Source of the DNA: Psychroflexus lacisalsi | GTDB lineage: Bacteria; Bacteroidota; Bacteroidia; Flavobacteriales; Flavobacteriaceae | Length of the DNA stretch: 64,000 nt | Assembly (NCBI RefSeq): GCF_020164495.1 | Contig: NZ_JAIQYZ010000001.1 | Coordinates: 930,001-994,000, forward strand | Direction of reading: 5' to 3' | Part shown: positions 27,513 to 36,744 of the stretch, piece after piece | How positions within the stretch are numbered: the first letter of the stretch is position 1 | How the letters are laid out: every line of letters begins with the position of its first letter | Position numbers and translations under genes: made by a program | The notes under the pieces: generated by a model | Seen by the model: only the letters and a program-made list of their open reading frames with translations | The model's database searches: none | What the model was told of the DNA's origin: nothing

Positions 27513-29268
27513 CGGAAACGCCTTTGATACTAAACTCTTTAAGAGACTCTTAAAGTTTACAGATCCTTATAAAAAAACATTTTATTTTGTAGGATTTGCA
27601 GCTATTGCATTATCTGGACTCGGCGTGCTTAGGCCTTATTTATTGAGGTTAACAATAGATGAGGGAATTACAAAAAGCGATGCCGATAGTTTGATTTTTT
27701 ACGTCAGCACAATGCTGATCGTGCTTGTTTCTGAAGTGATTTTTCAGTTTAGCTTTATTTTTTATGCCAACTGGCTTGGACAAGAAGTGATTACAGATAT
27801 CCGTATCAAACTTTACAAGCACATGATGAATTTCAAAAAGCAATATTTTGATAATTCTTCTGTAGGTAGATTGGTGACTAGAGCAGTAAGTGATATTGAG
27901 ACCATTGCCAGTATTTTTAGTCAAGGTTTATTTATGATCATAAGTGATTTATTAAAAATGATCGTGGTTTTAGGATTCATGTTTTGGCAAAGTTGGCAGT
28001 TAACTTTATTGGTCTTGACGGTTTTACCTTTTATTATATACGCTACGCGCGTATTTCAGAAGAAAATGAAAATTGCTTTTGAAGAAGTAAGGACACAGGT
28101 TTCGAACTTGAATTCTTACGTACAGGAGCATATCACCGGGATGAAAATCGTCCAGATTTTTAATCGAGAAAAAGAGGAGTACAATAGATTTAAAGACATC
28201 AATAAAAAACACAGAGAAGGTTGGATCAAAACTGTTTGGTACAATGCTATTTTCTTTCCCATCGCAGAAATGTCAACCTCTATTACCATTGGATTGATCG
28301 TCTGGTTCGGTGGCTTGCGAGTCGTCGAATCCGATATGTTATCACTGGGTATTATTGTAATGTTTATTGAACTGTCTCAGATGCTGTTTCGACCGCTTCG
28401 ACAGATTGCAGATAAGTTTAATTCATTGCAGATGGGAATGGTAGCTGCCAACCGTGTGTTTAAAATATTGGATACAGACTCTCAAATCGAAAACTCTGGA
28501 ACAATTGTTCCAAAAAAGTTGAGAGGTCATATCACATTTGAAGATGTAAGATTCAACTACATCCCCGATGAGGAGATCCTTAAGGGAATTTCCTTTGAAG
28601 TTCAGCCTGGAGAAACAGTTGCTATTGTTGGGGCGACCGGAGCGGGAAAAAGTACAGTCATCAACCTACTAAGCCGATTTTACGAAATCAAAAGCGGGAA
28701 AATAACTGTTGATGGTGAAGACCTCAAAAACTATGAGCTTACTGCTTTAAGGAGTCAAATAGCTGTAGTGCTTCAGGATGTATTCTTATTTGCAGATACA
28801 ATTCTGAATAATATCACACTTAATAAAGAAGGAATCACAGAAGAACAAGTGGTTTCTGCGGCAAAAGACATCGGTGTTCACGAGTTTATTTCTTCTTTGC
28901 CTAATACTTACCATTACAATGTAAAGGAAAGAGGGGTCATGTTGTCCTCAGGACAACGCCAATTGATAGCTTTTTTGAGAGCTTTTGTAACCAATCCGAG
29001 TGTATTGGTTTTAGATGAAGCTACATCCTCTGTAGACAGTTACAGTGAGCAACTTATACAGGATGCTACAGAAAAGCTGACTCAAAATAGGACTTCTATC
29101 GTTATTGCTCACCGATTGGCAACGGTCAAGAACGCAGATAAGATTATAGTAATGGACCTTGGAAAAATTGTTGAAACGGGAACGCATTCAGAATTACTGA
29201 AAAAAGAGGAGGGATATTACAGAAATCTTTACGAGGCTCAATTTCAACATGAAGAAGAGATCAACTAG
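27499..29268 (+). CDS. MsbA-like ABC exporter, fused permease and ATPase
   Basis: 589 residues, a half-transporter. The transmembrane domain occupies ~1-320 with six helices, and the nucleotide-binding domain follows with Walker A GATGAGKST near 376-384, LSSGQRQL near 484, Walker B VLVLDEATSSVD near 506-517 and the H-loop IVIAHRLATVK. It is the type that exports lipids or small molecules across the inner membrane as a homo- or heterodimer; the substrate is not deducible. It overlaps truA by 14 bases. Its stop codon overlaps the stop of the converging cdaA within a CTAG tetranucleotide. Confidence 0.88.
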   Translation: MEKNSGNAFDTKLFKRLLKFTDPYKKTFYFVGFAAIALSGLGVLRPYLLRLTIDEGITKSDADSLIFYVSTMLIVLVSEVIFQFSFIFYANWLGQEVITDIRIKLYKHMMNFKKQYFDNSSVGRLVTRAVSDIETIASIFSQGLFMIISDLLKMIVVLGFMFWQSWQLTLLVLTVLPFIIYATRVFQKKMKIAFEEVRTQVSNLNSYVQEHITGMKIVQIFNREKEEYNRFKDINKKHREGWIKTVWYNAIFFPIAEMSTSITIGLIVWFGGLRVVESDMLSLGIIVMFIELSQMLFRPLRQIADKFNSLQMGMVAANRVFKILDTDSQIENSGTIVPKKLRGHITFEDVRFNYIPDEEILKGISFEVQPGETVAIVGATGAGKSTVINLLSRFYEIKSGKITVDGEDLKNYELTALRSQIAVVLQDVFLFADTILNNITLNKEGITEEQVVSAAKDIGVHEFISSLPNTYHYNVKERGVMLSSGQRQLIAFLRAFVTNPSVLVLDEATSSVDSYSEQLIQDATEKLTQNRTSIVIAHRLATVKNADKIIVMDLGKIVETGTHSELLKKEEGYYRNLYEAQFQHEEEIN

Positions 29269-30044
29269 CTTAAGTCTTCTTTGATTTGATCAATCAATTT
29301 TTCCAAATCGTCAAAAATATTGAACTCTCCGTTTTTTAAATAAGAAACCTGCCCTGTTTCTTCACTAACGACTAGTACAACGGCATCAGTTTTTTCACTT
29401 ATTCCTACTGCTGCCCGGTGTCTCAGTCCAAATCTCAAAGGAATATCTCTATCGTTGCTTACAGGTAATATTACTCGTGTTGCAGTAATCCTTCCATCTT
29501 CAATGATGATAGCTCCATCATGAAGAGTGCTGTTTTTATAGAAAATAGATTCAATAATAGGTCTGTTAACTTTGATATCCATATCATCGCCAGTGTTTTT
29601 CACAAAATCGAGTTTCGTATTTCGTTTGATGACAATAAGTGCTCCTGTTTTTGTGCTCCCTAATTTTTTACAAGCTTCAACAATAATATCAACATAGTTT
29701 TGAGTTTTATTTTCTCGATTTGAAAAACTAAGTTGAAACCAATTGTTTTTTCCACTGAAACTTGTCGAACCAACCATAAGTAAGAATTTTCTAATTTCTT
29801 GCTGAAATACAACAATCAGTGCAAACATCCCTACACCAATAAATTCTCCGAGAACGCTGCTCAACATCTCCATTTGAAGCAGTTGCGTTAACTTCCAGAT
29901 CAGATAGATAATAACAATACCAATAAATATATTGATGGCTGCAGAGCCCTTAACAAGTTTATATATGTAATATAAGAGTACAGCAACTAATAGTATATCT
30001 AGAATATCTAAGAATCTAAACTCTAAAAAATCTAAACCTGTCAT
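29265..30044 (-). CDS. cdaA: Diadenylate cyclase
   Basis: 259 residues. Three N-terminal membrane helices (about residues 12-80) are followed by a DAC domain with the catalytic LHDGAIII motif near 172-179 and the RHRAA motif near 206-210. It makes cyclic di-AMP from two ATP, and c-di-AMP commonly controls potassium and osmotic balance. It follows folP by three bases. A potassium-selective GluR0-like channel is encoded 7 kb away, but no direct link can be drawn. No c-di-AMP phosphodiesterase is recognisable in the window. Confidence 0.93.
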   Translation of the reverse strand: MTGLDFLEFRFLDILDILLVAVLLYYIYKLVKGSAAINIFIGIVIIYLIWKLTQLLQMEMLSSVLGEFIGVGMFALIVVFQQEIRKFLLMVGSTSFSGKNNWFQLSFSNRENKTQNYVDIIVEACKKLGSTKTGALIVIKRNTKLDFVKNTGDDMDIKVNRPIIESIFYKNSTLHDGAIIIEDGRITATRVILPVSNDRDIPLRFGLRHRAAVGISEKTDAVVLVVSEETGQVSYLKNGEFNIFDDLEKLIDQIKEDLS

Positions 30045-30047
30045 ATT

Positions 30048-30875
30048 CTAGTTTTCTTTCAATTTTTGGTACAAGGTAACGCATTGCTTTGCTTCGAGCA
30101 CATCGTGAACTCTCAATATTGAACTTCCATTCATGAGTGCTACCATATTTAAAGCTGTAGTTCCATTGAGCGCTTCTTTAGCGTCTATAGATAAAGTTTT
30201 ATAGATCATAGACTTTCTTGAAAGTCCAGTAAGCATTGGAACATCAAGGTTTTTTAAGACTTTGAGATGATTGAGCAACTCGAAATTTTGGGTGATGTTT
30301 TTTGCAAAACCAAATCCAGGATCAATGATTAAGTCATTTATGCCTTTGCTTCTTGCTTCTCCTATTCTTTCAGAAAAGTAAAAAACCACCTCTTTAACTA
30401 AGTCTTCATAATCTGTAAGTTGCTTCATGGTTTGTGGTGTTCCCCGCATATGCATCATGATGTAAGGCACTCGGTACTCTGCAATTAACTCCAGCATTTT
30501 ATCATCAAGCTTTCCTGCAGAAATATCATTAATGATATGCGCACCCCGGTCTAAGCTTTCTTTTGCAACTTTACTTCTGAAGGTGTCAATAGATATAATT
30601 AAATCTGGAAATTCCTTTTTTAATTGTTCTAAAATTAAACTTTGTCTTTTGAGTTCCTCATTTTCACTGATGTCGTCAGCTCCGGGTCTTGAGCTATAGG
30701 CGCCGATATCCAAAATATCCATGCCGTCATGGATGCTTTTTTCTACTTGTTTAAGGACTTCATCTTCATTTTTGAATTTTCCACCATCATAAAACGAATC
30801 CGGCGTCAGATTCAAAACTCCCATCACTTTAGGTACTGATAAATCGAGTAATTCTCCTTTGCAGTTAATTGTCAT
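30048..30875 (-). CDS. folP: Dihydropteroate synthase
   Basis: 275 residues. It joins p-aminobenzoate and the pterin pyrophosphate to give dihydropteroate and is the sulfonamide target. Motifs: MGVLNLTPDSFYDGGKF near residues 18-34, DIGAYSSRPGAD near 56-67, INDISAG near 115-121, MHMRGTPQTM near 141-150 and DPGFGFAK near 186-193. A TAAATTTG promoter ends five bases before the ATG. It is cotranscribed with cdaA, a pairing I regard as common in Bacteroidota. Confidence 0.94.
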   Translation of the reverse strand: MTINCKGELLDLSVPKVMGVLNLTPDSFYDGGKFKNEDEVLKQVEKSIHDGMDILDIGAYSSRPGADDISENEELKRQSLILEQLKKEFPDLIISIDTFRSKVAKESLDRGAHIINDISAGKLDDKMLELIAEYRVPYIMMHMRGTPQTMKQLTDYEDLVKEVVFYFSERIGEARSKGINDLIIDPGFGFAKNITQNFELLNHLKVLKNLDVPMLTGLSRKSMIYKTLSIDAKEALNGTTALNMVALMNGSSILRVHDVLEAKQCVTLYQKLKEN

Positions 30876-30880
30876 AGAAA

Positions 30881-30888
30881 CAAATTTA
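30881..30888 (-). promoter_or_regulatory. folP-cdaA promoter -7 element (TAAATTTG)
   Basis: TAAATTTG on the minus strand at 30888-30881 lies five bases from the folP ATG (30875), so the expected transcription start coincides with the start codon and the mRNA is probably leaderless. A -33 TTG is not evident. Confidence 0.55.
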
Positions 30889-30980
30889 TAATTTTAATGG
30901 ACTTTCTAAACTCATTTTTCCAACTCCTTTTAGATTTATTTTAGATTTTATGCTAAATTAGGTTTCTAAACTTCTGAATA

Positions 30981-31214
30981 ATGGACCTAACCGAACCCGA
31001 CTTTCAATCATTTATGGATGACTATTCCTATCTTATAGGCATCATTCTTTTCCTTATAATTGTCGACGCTATTTTAAAACTTATCACTTTATGGCAGTCA
31101 GCCAGACGTAAACAAATCGCGTGGTTTATTTTTTTAGCGCTCATCAACTTTTTAGGAATACTGCCAGTTATATATCTTATTGTCAATAGAAATAAAGATA
31201 AATTCAGGCGCTAA
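30981..31214 (+). CDS. Small two-helix membrane protein (PLDc_N/DUF5652-like)
   Basis: 77 residues with two membrane helices (about 18-37 and 47-66) separated by a basic turn (QSARRKQ), ending in PVIYLIVNR. This resembles the short N-terminal phospholipase-D-associated (PLDc_N) membrane hairpin found alone in many bacteria. Function unknown. It is monocistronic between divergent folP and convergent gldG, and its stop codon overlaps the gldG stop by four bases. Confidence 0.7.
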   Translation: MDLTEPDFQSFMDDYSYLIGIILFLIIVDAILKLITLWQSARRKQIAWFIFLALINFLGILPVIYLIVNRNKDKFRR

Positions 31215-32884
31215 TTTCTGCTGTATTTTCTCTTTCTCCAATAGTGAAACAAAGCGCCAAAAGCAAATATTGAAAGGAGAGGAGCTGCTATATTGAAAAT
31301 CTGCCAGGTTAACTTATCAGTCTCCAGCTTATCCAGATTCATCTCATCAAGGCGGATTGACTTATTTCTTGTATTCACTAAATCCTTGTCACCAAGGAGA
31401 AAATTCACCGTATTCAAAAGGAAAGTTTTGTTGCCATATGTTATTCCTGAATACCTGTCAAAACCTAATTCTAAGGGTTTACCAGATTGAATTTGATTTT
31501 TGATGACATCACCATCAGAAATAAAGACTTGCTCTGTTATCGGACTTTTATCTAAAGGCTTTGATAACTGAAATGGTTTTAGTTTTGCTTGGAAAGCTGA
31601 ACTAAATTCACCTTCCACCATCACAGCCATTGGAAATCTACCTGAAGTATAAAGTTCTGGATTTGGGTCTTCGTTGATTTCATTCAAATTGATTTCAAAA
31701 GGAACCCCTATTTTTTTGGAGAGTTCTGAGCTTTCCAGCAATATTGTTTTCTTGAGTCCAGATTTTAGAGTATCTATTGGGTTTGCAAACTCAAATTTTA
31801 CAGGATTTAGATTACTTGTTATGGGATGCTTATTGGCAATGTTTCCAAGCGGATCATAAAACCATGGAAATCTGGAAAGCTGAGTAGAATTTCCACTCCC
31901 AGAAGCTAAAACAATGGGAGCAGAATAAAGATCATTTATGAGTTGAGGATTGATTCTAATTCCATATTTAAAGAACAAATTGTATAAATTCAAATTTCTA
32001 GGTAAGGCCAAAGCAGATTTTGAAGCTCTATATAGACTATCTTTTTCAACATTAACATGTTCCGTAAGCCAAAGCGCTTTCCCTCCACTCATCAAATATT
32101 GGTCTATCGCATAATTTTTTTCTTCACTGAACGGCTGAGTAGCTTTTGCATCTATGATGAGGTCGTAAGTTTTTAGCTGGTCGACAGTTCGTTGTGGATT
32201 GCTTTCTACTGAATCTAATGTGAAAGGCGCTATTAGATAATACTCTTTAAGTGTAGTCAGAAAGTCTGATAGATATTTATCTTCAAGTTCACCTTGACCT
32301 TTCAAAATAGCGACTTTTTTACTTCTTTCACGTGTCAATTTTGTGGCAGCATCGATAAAGCCATATTCTAGATTTTCAATTGATTTTTGAACCAATTCAG
32401 AATTGCTTTGCGACAATGTTTTCTGCAGGAGTTGAATGGAAGACTGCTGATTTTTGTAATTCGCTACAGCCCAGGGAAATATGACGCGTTCCGTGAGTTT
32501 TCCGTTTTCGCGAATATTCAATGACTCTGGTGGCATGCCTTTTTCGTAAAAAAGATTGGCGACCTCCATGGCCTCCAGATTGCTATCCAAAGGATCTATA
32601 AATTCATATTTTATATTAGAATTATACGCGCGAAGTTCTTCAAGTATGTAGCGAGTTTCTGTTTGTAATCTTTTAAATTCTGAAGGTAAATCCCCTGTTA
32701 AAAACACCTGAATAAGAATAGGGCTTTCTATAGATTCTATCAATTCTATGGTAGGCTTGGATAGTGTATACTTTTGGTCTGAAGTGAAATCTACTCGCGT
32801 AAAAAATTGCGAGGCCAATACATTCAGAAGTACGATGACAACTAAAATTCCCAGAGCTTTTTTTAGCATCGGTCTTGCTTTCAT
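31211..32884 (-). CDS. gldG: Gliding motility-associated ABC transporter substrate-binding protein GldG
   Basis: 557 residues. One N-terminal membrane anchor (about 7-28) is followed by a large periplasmic domain of the ABC-auxiliary type (PILIQVFLTGDLPSEFKRLQTETRYIL near 54-80) and a C-terminal membrane helix (about 530-550) with a basic tail. It pairs with GldF and the ATPase GldA. The start overlaps the gldF stop (ATGA). An internal ATG five codons in (MLKKALG) is an equally plausible start. Confidence 0.9.
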   Translation of the reverse strand: MKARPMLKKALGILVVIVLLNVLASQFFTRVDFTSDQKYTLSKPTIELIESIESPILIQVFLTGDLPSEFKRLQTETRYILEELRAYNSNIKYEFIDPLDSNLEAMEVANLFYEKGMPPESLNIRENGKLTERVIFPWAVANYKNQQSSIQLLQKTLSQSNSELVQKSIENLEYGFIDAATKLTRERSKKVAILKGQGELEDKYLSDFLTTLKEYYLIAPFTLDSVESNPQRTVDQLKTYDLIIDAKATQPFSEEKNYAIDQYLMSGGKALWLTEHVNVEKDSLYRASKSALALPRNLNLYNLFFKYGIRINPQLINDLYSAPIVLASGSGNSTQLSRFPWFYDPLGNIANKHPITSNLNPVKFEFANPIDTLKSGLKKTILLESSELSKKIGVPFEINLNEINEDPNPELYTSGRFPMAVMVEGEFSSAFQAKLKPFQLSKPLDKSPITEQVFISDGDVIKNQIQSGKPLELGFDRYSGITYGNKTFLLNTVNFLLGDKDLVNTRNKSIRLDEMNLDKLETDKLTWQIFNIAAPLLSIFAFGALFHYWRKRKYSRN

Positions 32885-33612
32885 TCCGAAAGGGTTTTTA
32901 ATTGAATACGCGTTAATGCTAAAAATAAAACGCTAATACTAATCAGATAAATTAGGTTTCTACTGTCCAGAATTCCTCTTGTAATGCTTTTGAAATGGTA
33001 ATTAATTCCGAAGTATTCCAGGGAGTATAATTGTGAGCCTCCTATTGCAATTGAATTCAATCCATCAAAACCAAAGTATAGAAATAAACTTATAACAGTT
33101 CCCCAAATAAAGGCTACAATTTGGTTGGTACTCACAGATGAGGCGAAAATACCGATAGAGGTGAAACAGGATATAAGTAAAACCAGTCCAAAATATGAAC
33201 TAAAAATGACACCATAATCTATGGTTACATTTTCGGCAGTAAGTTCGGAAAGACTTATTAAATAGAAGAAAGTAGGTAGAATGGCAATAAGACTTAAGCA
33301 CAAACACCCAAGAAATTTACCAAACACAAGTTGATTCAGACTCAAAGGTTTTGTGAGTAAAAGTTCCATAGTGCCTTGTTTTCTTTCTTCAGAAAAGCTC
33401 CGCATGCTGATGGCAGGAATCAAGAAAGCAAAAACCCAGGGCAAGGCTTCAAAAAAGGGGATGAGGTTGACATAGCCTAAGTCGAAAATATTGAACGGTC
33501 CAGGAACGACCCAGATTAAACTCCCTGTTGAAACTAAAAATAATCCAATGACGATATAGCCATTGGCACTGGAAAAGAAACTGTTGAATTCTTTATTGAA
33601 GATGGCTAGCAT
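32881..33612 (-). CDS. gldF: Gliding motility-associated ABC transporter permease GldF
   Basis: 243 residues with six membrane segments of the ABC-2 type. The N-terminus MLAIFNKEFNSFFSSANGYIV and the cytoplasmic loop MRSFSEERKQGTMELLLTKPLS near residues 69-90 are typical of GldF and related ABC-2 permeases. It forms the membrane part of the GldAFG complex. It is tightly packed with the monooxygenase-like gene before it (one-base gap) and overlaps gldG after it. Confidence 0.9.
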   Translation of the reverse strand: MLAIFNKEFNSFFSSANGYIVIGLFLVSTGSLIWVVPGPFNIFDLGYVNLIPFFEALPWVFAFLIPAISMRSFSEERKQGTMELLLTKPLSLNQLVFGKFLGCLCLSLIAILPTFFYLISLSELTAENVTIDYGVIFSSYFGLVLLISCFTSIGIFASSVSTNQIVAFIWGTVISLFLYFGFDGLNSIAIGGSQLYSLEYFGINYHFKSITRGILDSRNLIYLISISVLFLALTRIQLKTLSE

Positions 33613-33613
33613 A

Positions 33614-33910
33614 TCATTTTAATTCTACAAGTTTATCTAAGCTCCAAGCCTCAGCCTTGTCTGAAAATTTTGCTTTAGTAGCTTTCCAGACGTAAGCAAA
33701 TAAATCTGAGTGACGGTAAGCATTCAAATGAGATTCGGACTCCCAATAGCTGTATGTGAAGAATATACTAGAGTTGTTTTGATCTTGATAGAGTTCTAAG
33801 CGTCGGCAACCTTCAAAATGACGTATTTTCTCTTTGTTTTTTTTAAAAAGGCTCTGGAAGTCTTCAACAGCTTCAGGAGTAAACTTCATTTTCACTATTC
33901 TTACTAGCAT
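33614..33910 (-). CDS. Antibiotic biosynthesis monooxygenase (ABM) domain protein
   Basis: 98 residues, a single dimeric alpha+beta barrel ABM domain: VRIVKMKFTPEAVEDFQSLF, then GCRRLELYQDQNNSSIFFTYSYWESESHLNAYR. Members are putative quinol monooxygenases or heme-degradation-like proteins; with no cofactor motif, activity cannot be assigned. It is the second gene of a minus-strand operon, one base from its neighbours on both sides. Confidence 0.82.
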   Translation of the reverse strand: MLVRIVKMKFTPEAVEDFQSLFKKNKEKIRHFEGCRRLELYQDQNNSSIFFTYSYWESESHLNAYRHSDLFAYVWKATKAKFSDKAEAWSLDKLVELK

Positions 33911-33911
33911 T

Positions 33912-34742
33912 CTATAAAAATTTAATAGTTAGCGTGTCCAGATATTTTATTCCGAATAAACTAGAAGCAGAGCCTACACTTAAAGGATTACTTTTATAAA
34001 TAGCAAGTTCTAAAAAATCTGATGAATTGAACAAAGCAATTTTCTTTCCTTCCATTTCTCTGTTTTCTTTAGGAACGTTGAAGTTGATCGCATCGGAATA
34101 ATTTGAATACACGTTTTTGAATTTGGTAGACCTTGCAGAAATCAACACTTCTCTTCCTCTTGCTACAGATTTGAAAAGTTTCTTACTGACGTTTGAAACC
34201 ACATTGCCGAAATTATCGATGTAAATAATATGTCCAATAATCTGGTCTTCCTGTTGATTTACAATAGGTTTCACATGCGTAAGCTCATTCATACTTGGAA
34301 TAGTTTTTCCGATGACATCCAAGTCACCACCTCTGCAAATGTGAGCGGCTACACTGATAAATACATCCAGGATTTTGGATTTCATTTCAAAATTATCATG
34401 AATATTGATTTCAACAATTTTATCTGGTTTTATTTCAGAAGAAATAAGGGATAAAATACCATTGTCGGCACATATAAAATAGTGCCCATCCAGATAAATA
34501 GCAAGATGTTTATTCTCTGGTGTCAATTCAGAATCTACCCCAATGATGTGTATCGAGTTTTCTGGAAAGTTATGGTAAGCGTTTTTTATAATGTAAGCAG
34601 CTTCCGTGTAATTGAAGGGAGAAATTTCATGAGAAATGTCTATAATTTGAACCTTGTCCAACTCGCACAACAGAGCGCCTTTTACGGCGGCAACGGAGTG
34701 ATCCTTTAGTCCAAAATCTGTAGTAAGAGTTATGATAGGCAT
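33912..34742 (-). CDS. SAM hydroxide adenosyltransferase family protein (DUF62, chlorinase/fluorinase relative)
   Basis: 276 residues, two-domain S-adenosylmethionine hydrolase family. Motifs: ITLTTDFGLKDHSVAAVKGAL near residues 3-24, DGHYFICADNGILSLI near 84-99, and YIDNFGNVVSNVSK near 173-186. Most members outside halogenating actinomycetes use water to give adenosine and methionine, and this one is predicted to do so. It is the first gene of the operon leading to gldF-gldG and diverges from phoH. The pairing with gliding genes is probably only positional. Confidence 0.88.
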   Translation of the reverse strand: MPIITLTTDFGLKDHSVAAVKGALLCELDKVQIIDISHEISPFNYTEAAYIIKNAYHNFPENSIHIIGVDSELTPENKHLAIYLDGHYFICADNGILSLISSEIKPDKIVEINIHDNFEMKSKILDVFISVAAHICRGGDLDVIGKTIPSMNELTHVKPIVNQQEDQIIGHIIYIDNFGNVVSNVSKKLFKSVARGREVLISARSTKFKNVYSNYSDAINFNVPKENREMEGKKIALFNSSDFLELAIYKSNPLSVGSASSLFGIKYLDTLTIKFL

Positions 34743-34790
34743 TTAATAGACAGTTAATAATTGGATGCTCATTTTAGTCAAAAAAATGCG

Positions 34791-34798
34791 TAATTTTG
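34791..34798 (+). promoter_or_regulatory. phoH promoter -7 element (TAATTTTG)
   Basis: TAATTTTG at 34791-34798 contains the TTG that would open the longest frame (34796). As a promoter element it cannot also be the start codon, which points to the TTG at 34838. Confidence 0.5.
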
Positions 34799-34837
34799 TT
34801 ATGCGAATTTATTATTTTTAAACAAAAATCAGCGCTT

Positions 34838-35790
34838 TTGAATGAACTTATTTTAGAACTCTCAGAAATTAATCCAAGAGAATTTTTTGGACACCACAAC
34901 GTTAATATTGAACTTATTAAAAAATATTATCCGCAACTCAAACTTGTAGCTAGAGGGAATAAAATAAAGGTTTTTGGAGATGACGAGCGTCTAGAAGAAT
35001 TTGAAGGGCGTTTCGAAATGCTAACCGACCATTTCTCTAAGTTCAATTCTATAGATGAAAATGCGATAGAGAGAATTCTTACAAGCCAGTCTAAAGCTGA
35101 TTATGATGCACCGGTTTCTTCTGGAGCTGTTTTGGTACATGGCATAGGAGGGAGGCTCATAAAAGCGCAGACGGCCAACCAAAGAAAATTGGTAGAGTTG
35201 ATGAATACCAATGATATGGTATTTGCAATTGGTCCTGCAGGTACAGGTAAAACTTATACTGGTGTGGCCTTAGCAGTGCAAGCACTTAAAAATAAACAAG
35301 TAAGAAGAATTATATTGACTCGCCCTGCTGTTGAAGCCGGAGAAAATCTTGGGTTTTTACCAGGAGATTTGAGAGAAAAACTTGATCCTTATATGCAACC
35401 CCTTTATGATGCATTAAGAGATATGATTGCTCCTGAAAAGCTTGAAAGTTATATTGAAAAGGGTACCATTCAAATAGCACCTCTCGCATTTATGAGGGGT
35501 AGAACATTGGACAATGCGTTTGTTATTTTGGATGAAGCTCAAAATACTACACATCCACAGATGAAAATGTTTTTGACAAGGATGGGAAAAATGCAAAATT
35601 CATGATCACTGGAGATCCCGGTCAGGTGGATTTACCAAAACGTGCAATCTCAGGTCTTAAAGAAGCACTTCTCGTTCTCAAAGACGTTAAAGGTATTGGT
35701 ATGATTTATCTAGATGACAAAGATGTCATTCGTCACCGTCTTGTCAAAAAAGTAATTTCTGCTTACAAAGCAATAGAAAATCAGGATTAA
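34838..35790 (+). pseudogene. phoH: PhoH family ATPase, interrupted by a -1 frameshift
   Basis: A PhoH-like protein read in two frames. Frame 1 (34838-35605) has LNELILELSEINPREFF at its start, Walker A GPAGTGKT and Walker B VILDEAQNTT, then goes out of frame and stops at 35603. Frame 2 (to 35790) continues the family sequence with FMITGDPGQVDLPKRAISGL. The break is at ATG-GGA-AAA-ATG (35582-35593). One extra A in the five-A run, or a -1 slip on G GGA AAA (35584-35590), restores the conserved TRMGKNAKFMITGD exactly. It may be a sequencing error, a true mutation or recoding. The start is inferred to be the TTG at 34838, since the longer frame begins inside the promoter. PhoH proteins are RNA-related ATPases of uncertain role. 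purC follows after three bases. Confidence 0.8.
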
Positions 35791-35793
35791 ATT

Positions 35794-36744
35794 ATGAGTA
35801 AAACACTTACATCCACCCAGTTTCAACTACCTAATCAGGTTGATTTTTATAAAGGTAAAGTAAGAGAAGTATACACGCTTTCCAATGATAAAATTGTAAT
35901 AGTAGCCACAGATAGGCTTAGTGCCTTTGATGTAGTTTTGCCTCAGGGCATTCCTTATAAAGGTCAAATTCTTAATGAAATTGCTTCTGAAATGCTTAAG
36001 GCGACAGAAGATATTGTTCCGAATTGGCTTAGGGCAGTTCCAGATCCTAATGTAAGTGTGGGTGTGAAATGCGAACCCTTCAAAGTGGAAATGGTAGTCA
36101 GGAATTATCTGGTTGGTCATGTGGCCAGAGAGTACTCAGCTGGGAAACGAGAGCTTTGCGGAGTGAAACTTAAAGAAGGATTGAAACTCAACGGTAAGTT
36201 TGATCACCCAATTATAACGCCAACTACCAAAGCAGATCAGGGTGACCATGATCAAGATATATCTAAAGAAGACATACTAAGTCAAGGCATTGTAAGCAAA
36301 GAAGACTACGAAGTTTTAGAAGACTATTCACTTAAGTTATTTCAAAGGGGAACCGAACTTGCTGAAAAAAGAGATTTACTTTTAGTAGATACCAAATACG
36401 AATTTGGTAAAACACCAGAGGGCCAGATTGTAGTCATAGATGAAATACATACCCCGGATTCTTCTCGCTACTTTTATAAAGATGGTTACGAGCAAAGACA
36501 GACAAAAGGCGAAAAGCAAAAGCAATTGTCCAAAGAATTTGTAAGAGAGTGGCTCATGGAGAATGGTTTTCAAGGTAAAGACGGTCAAAAAATCCCAGAA
36601 CTTACTCCAGAAGTTGTGTCTTCCATAAGCGAACGATACATAGAACTTTACGAAAAAATTACTGGTAAAGCATTTGAAAAAGCGGATGTTATTTCTATCA
36701 AAACAAGAATTTTAAACAACATCAAAGGCTATTTGAAGCCTTAA
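35794..36744 (+). CDS. purC: Phosphoribosylaminoimidazole-succinocarboxamide synthase
   Basis: 316 residues, the longer form with a C-terminal extension common in Bacteroidota. It ligates aspartate to CAIR using ATP in purine synthesis. Motifs: [11 protein letters not shown] near residues 19-29, [26 protein letters not shown] near 40-65, [13 protein letters not shown] near 103-115, [14 protein letters not shown] near 143-156 and [14 protein letters not shown] near 214-227. It starts three bases after phoH. Its stop codon overlaps that of the converging DUF4174 gene within TTAA. Confidence 0.94.
   Translation: MSKTLTSTQFQLPNQVDFYKGKVREVYTLSNDKIVIVATDRLSAFDVVLPQGIPYKGQILNEIASEMLKATEDIVPNWLRAVPDPNVSVGVKCEPFKVEMVVRNYLVGHVAREYSAGKRELCGVKLKEGLKLNGKFDHPIITPTTKADQGDHDQDISKEDILSQGIVSKEDYEVLEDYSLKLFQRGTELAEKRDLLLVDTKYEFGKTPEGQIVVIDEIHTPDSSRYFYKDGYEQRQTKGEKQKQLSKEFVREWLMENGFQGKDGQKIPELTPEVVSSISERYIELYEKITGKAFEKADVISIKTRILNNIKGYLKP

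Noticed and set aside
29265-30044. Functional link between cdaA (c-di-AMP) and the GluR0-like potassium channel at 21-22 kb
   Set aside because: c-di-AMP often controls potassium transport, but the channel has no cytoplasmic regulatory domain and the genes are 7 kb apart in unrelated units.
35602-35790. A separate 62-residue gene starting at ATG 35602
   Set aside because: Its sequence is the conserved C-terminal part of PhoH, with no own promoter. It is treated as the second part of the frameshifted phoH.
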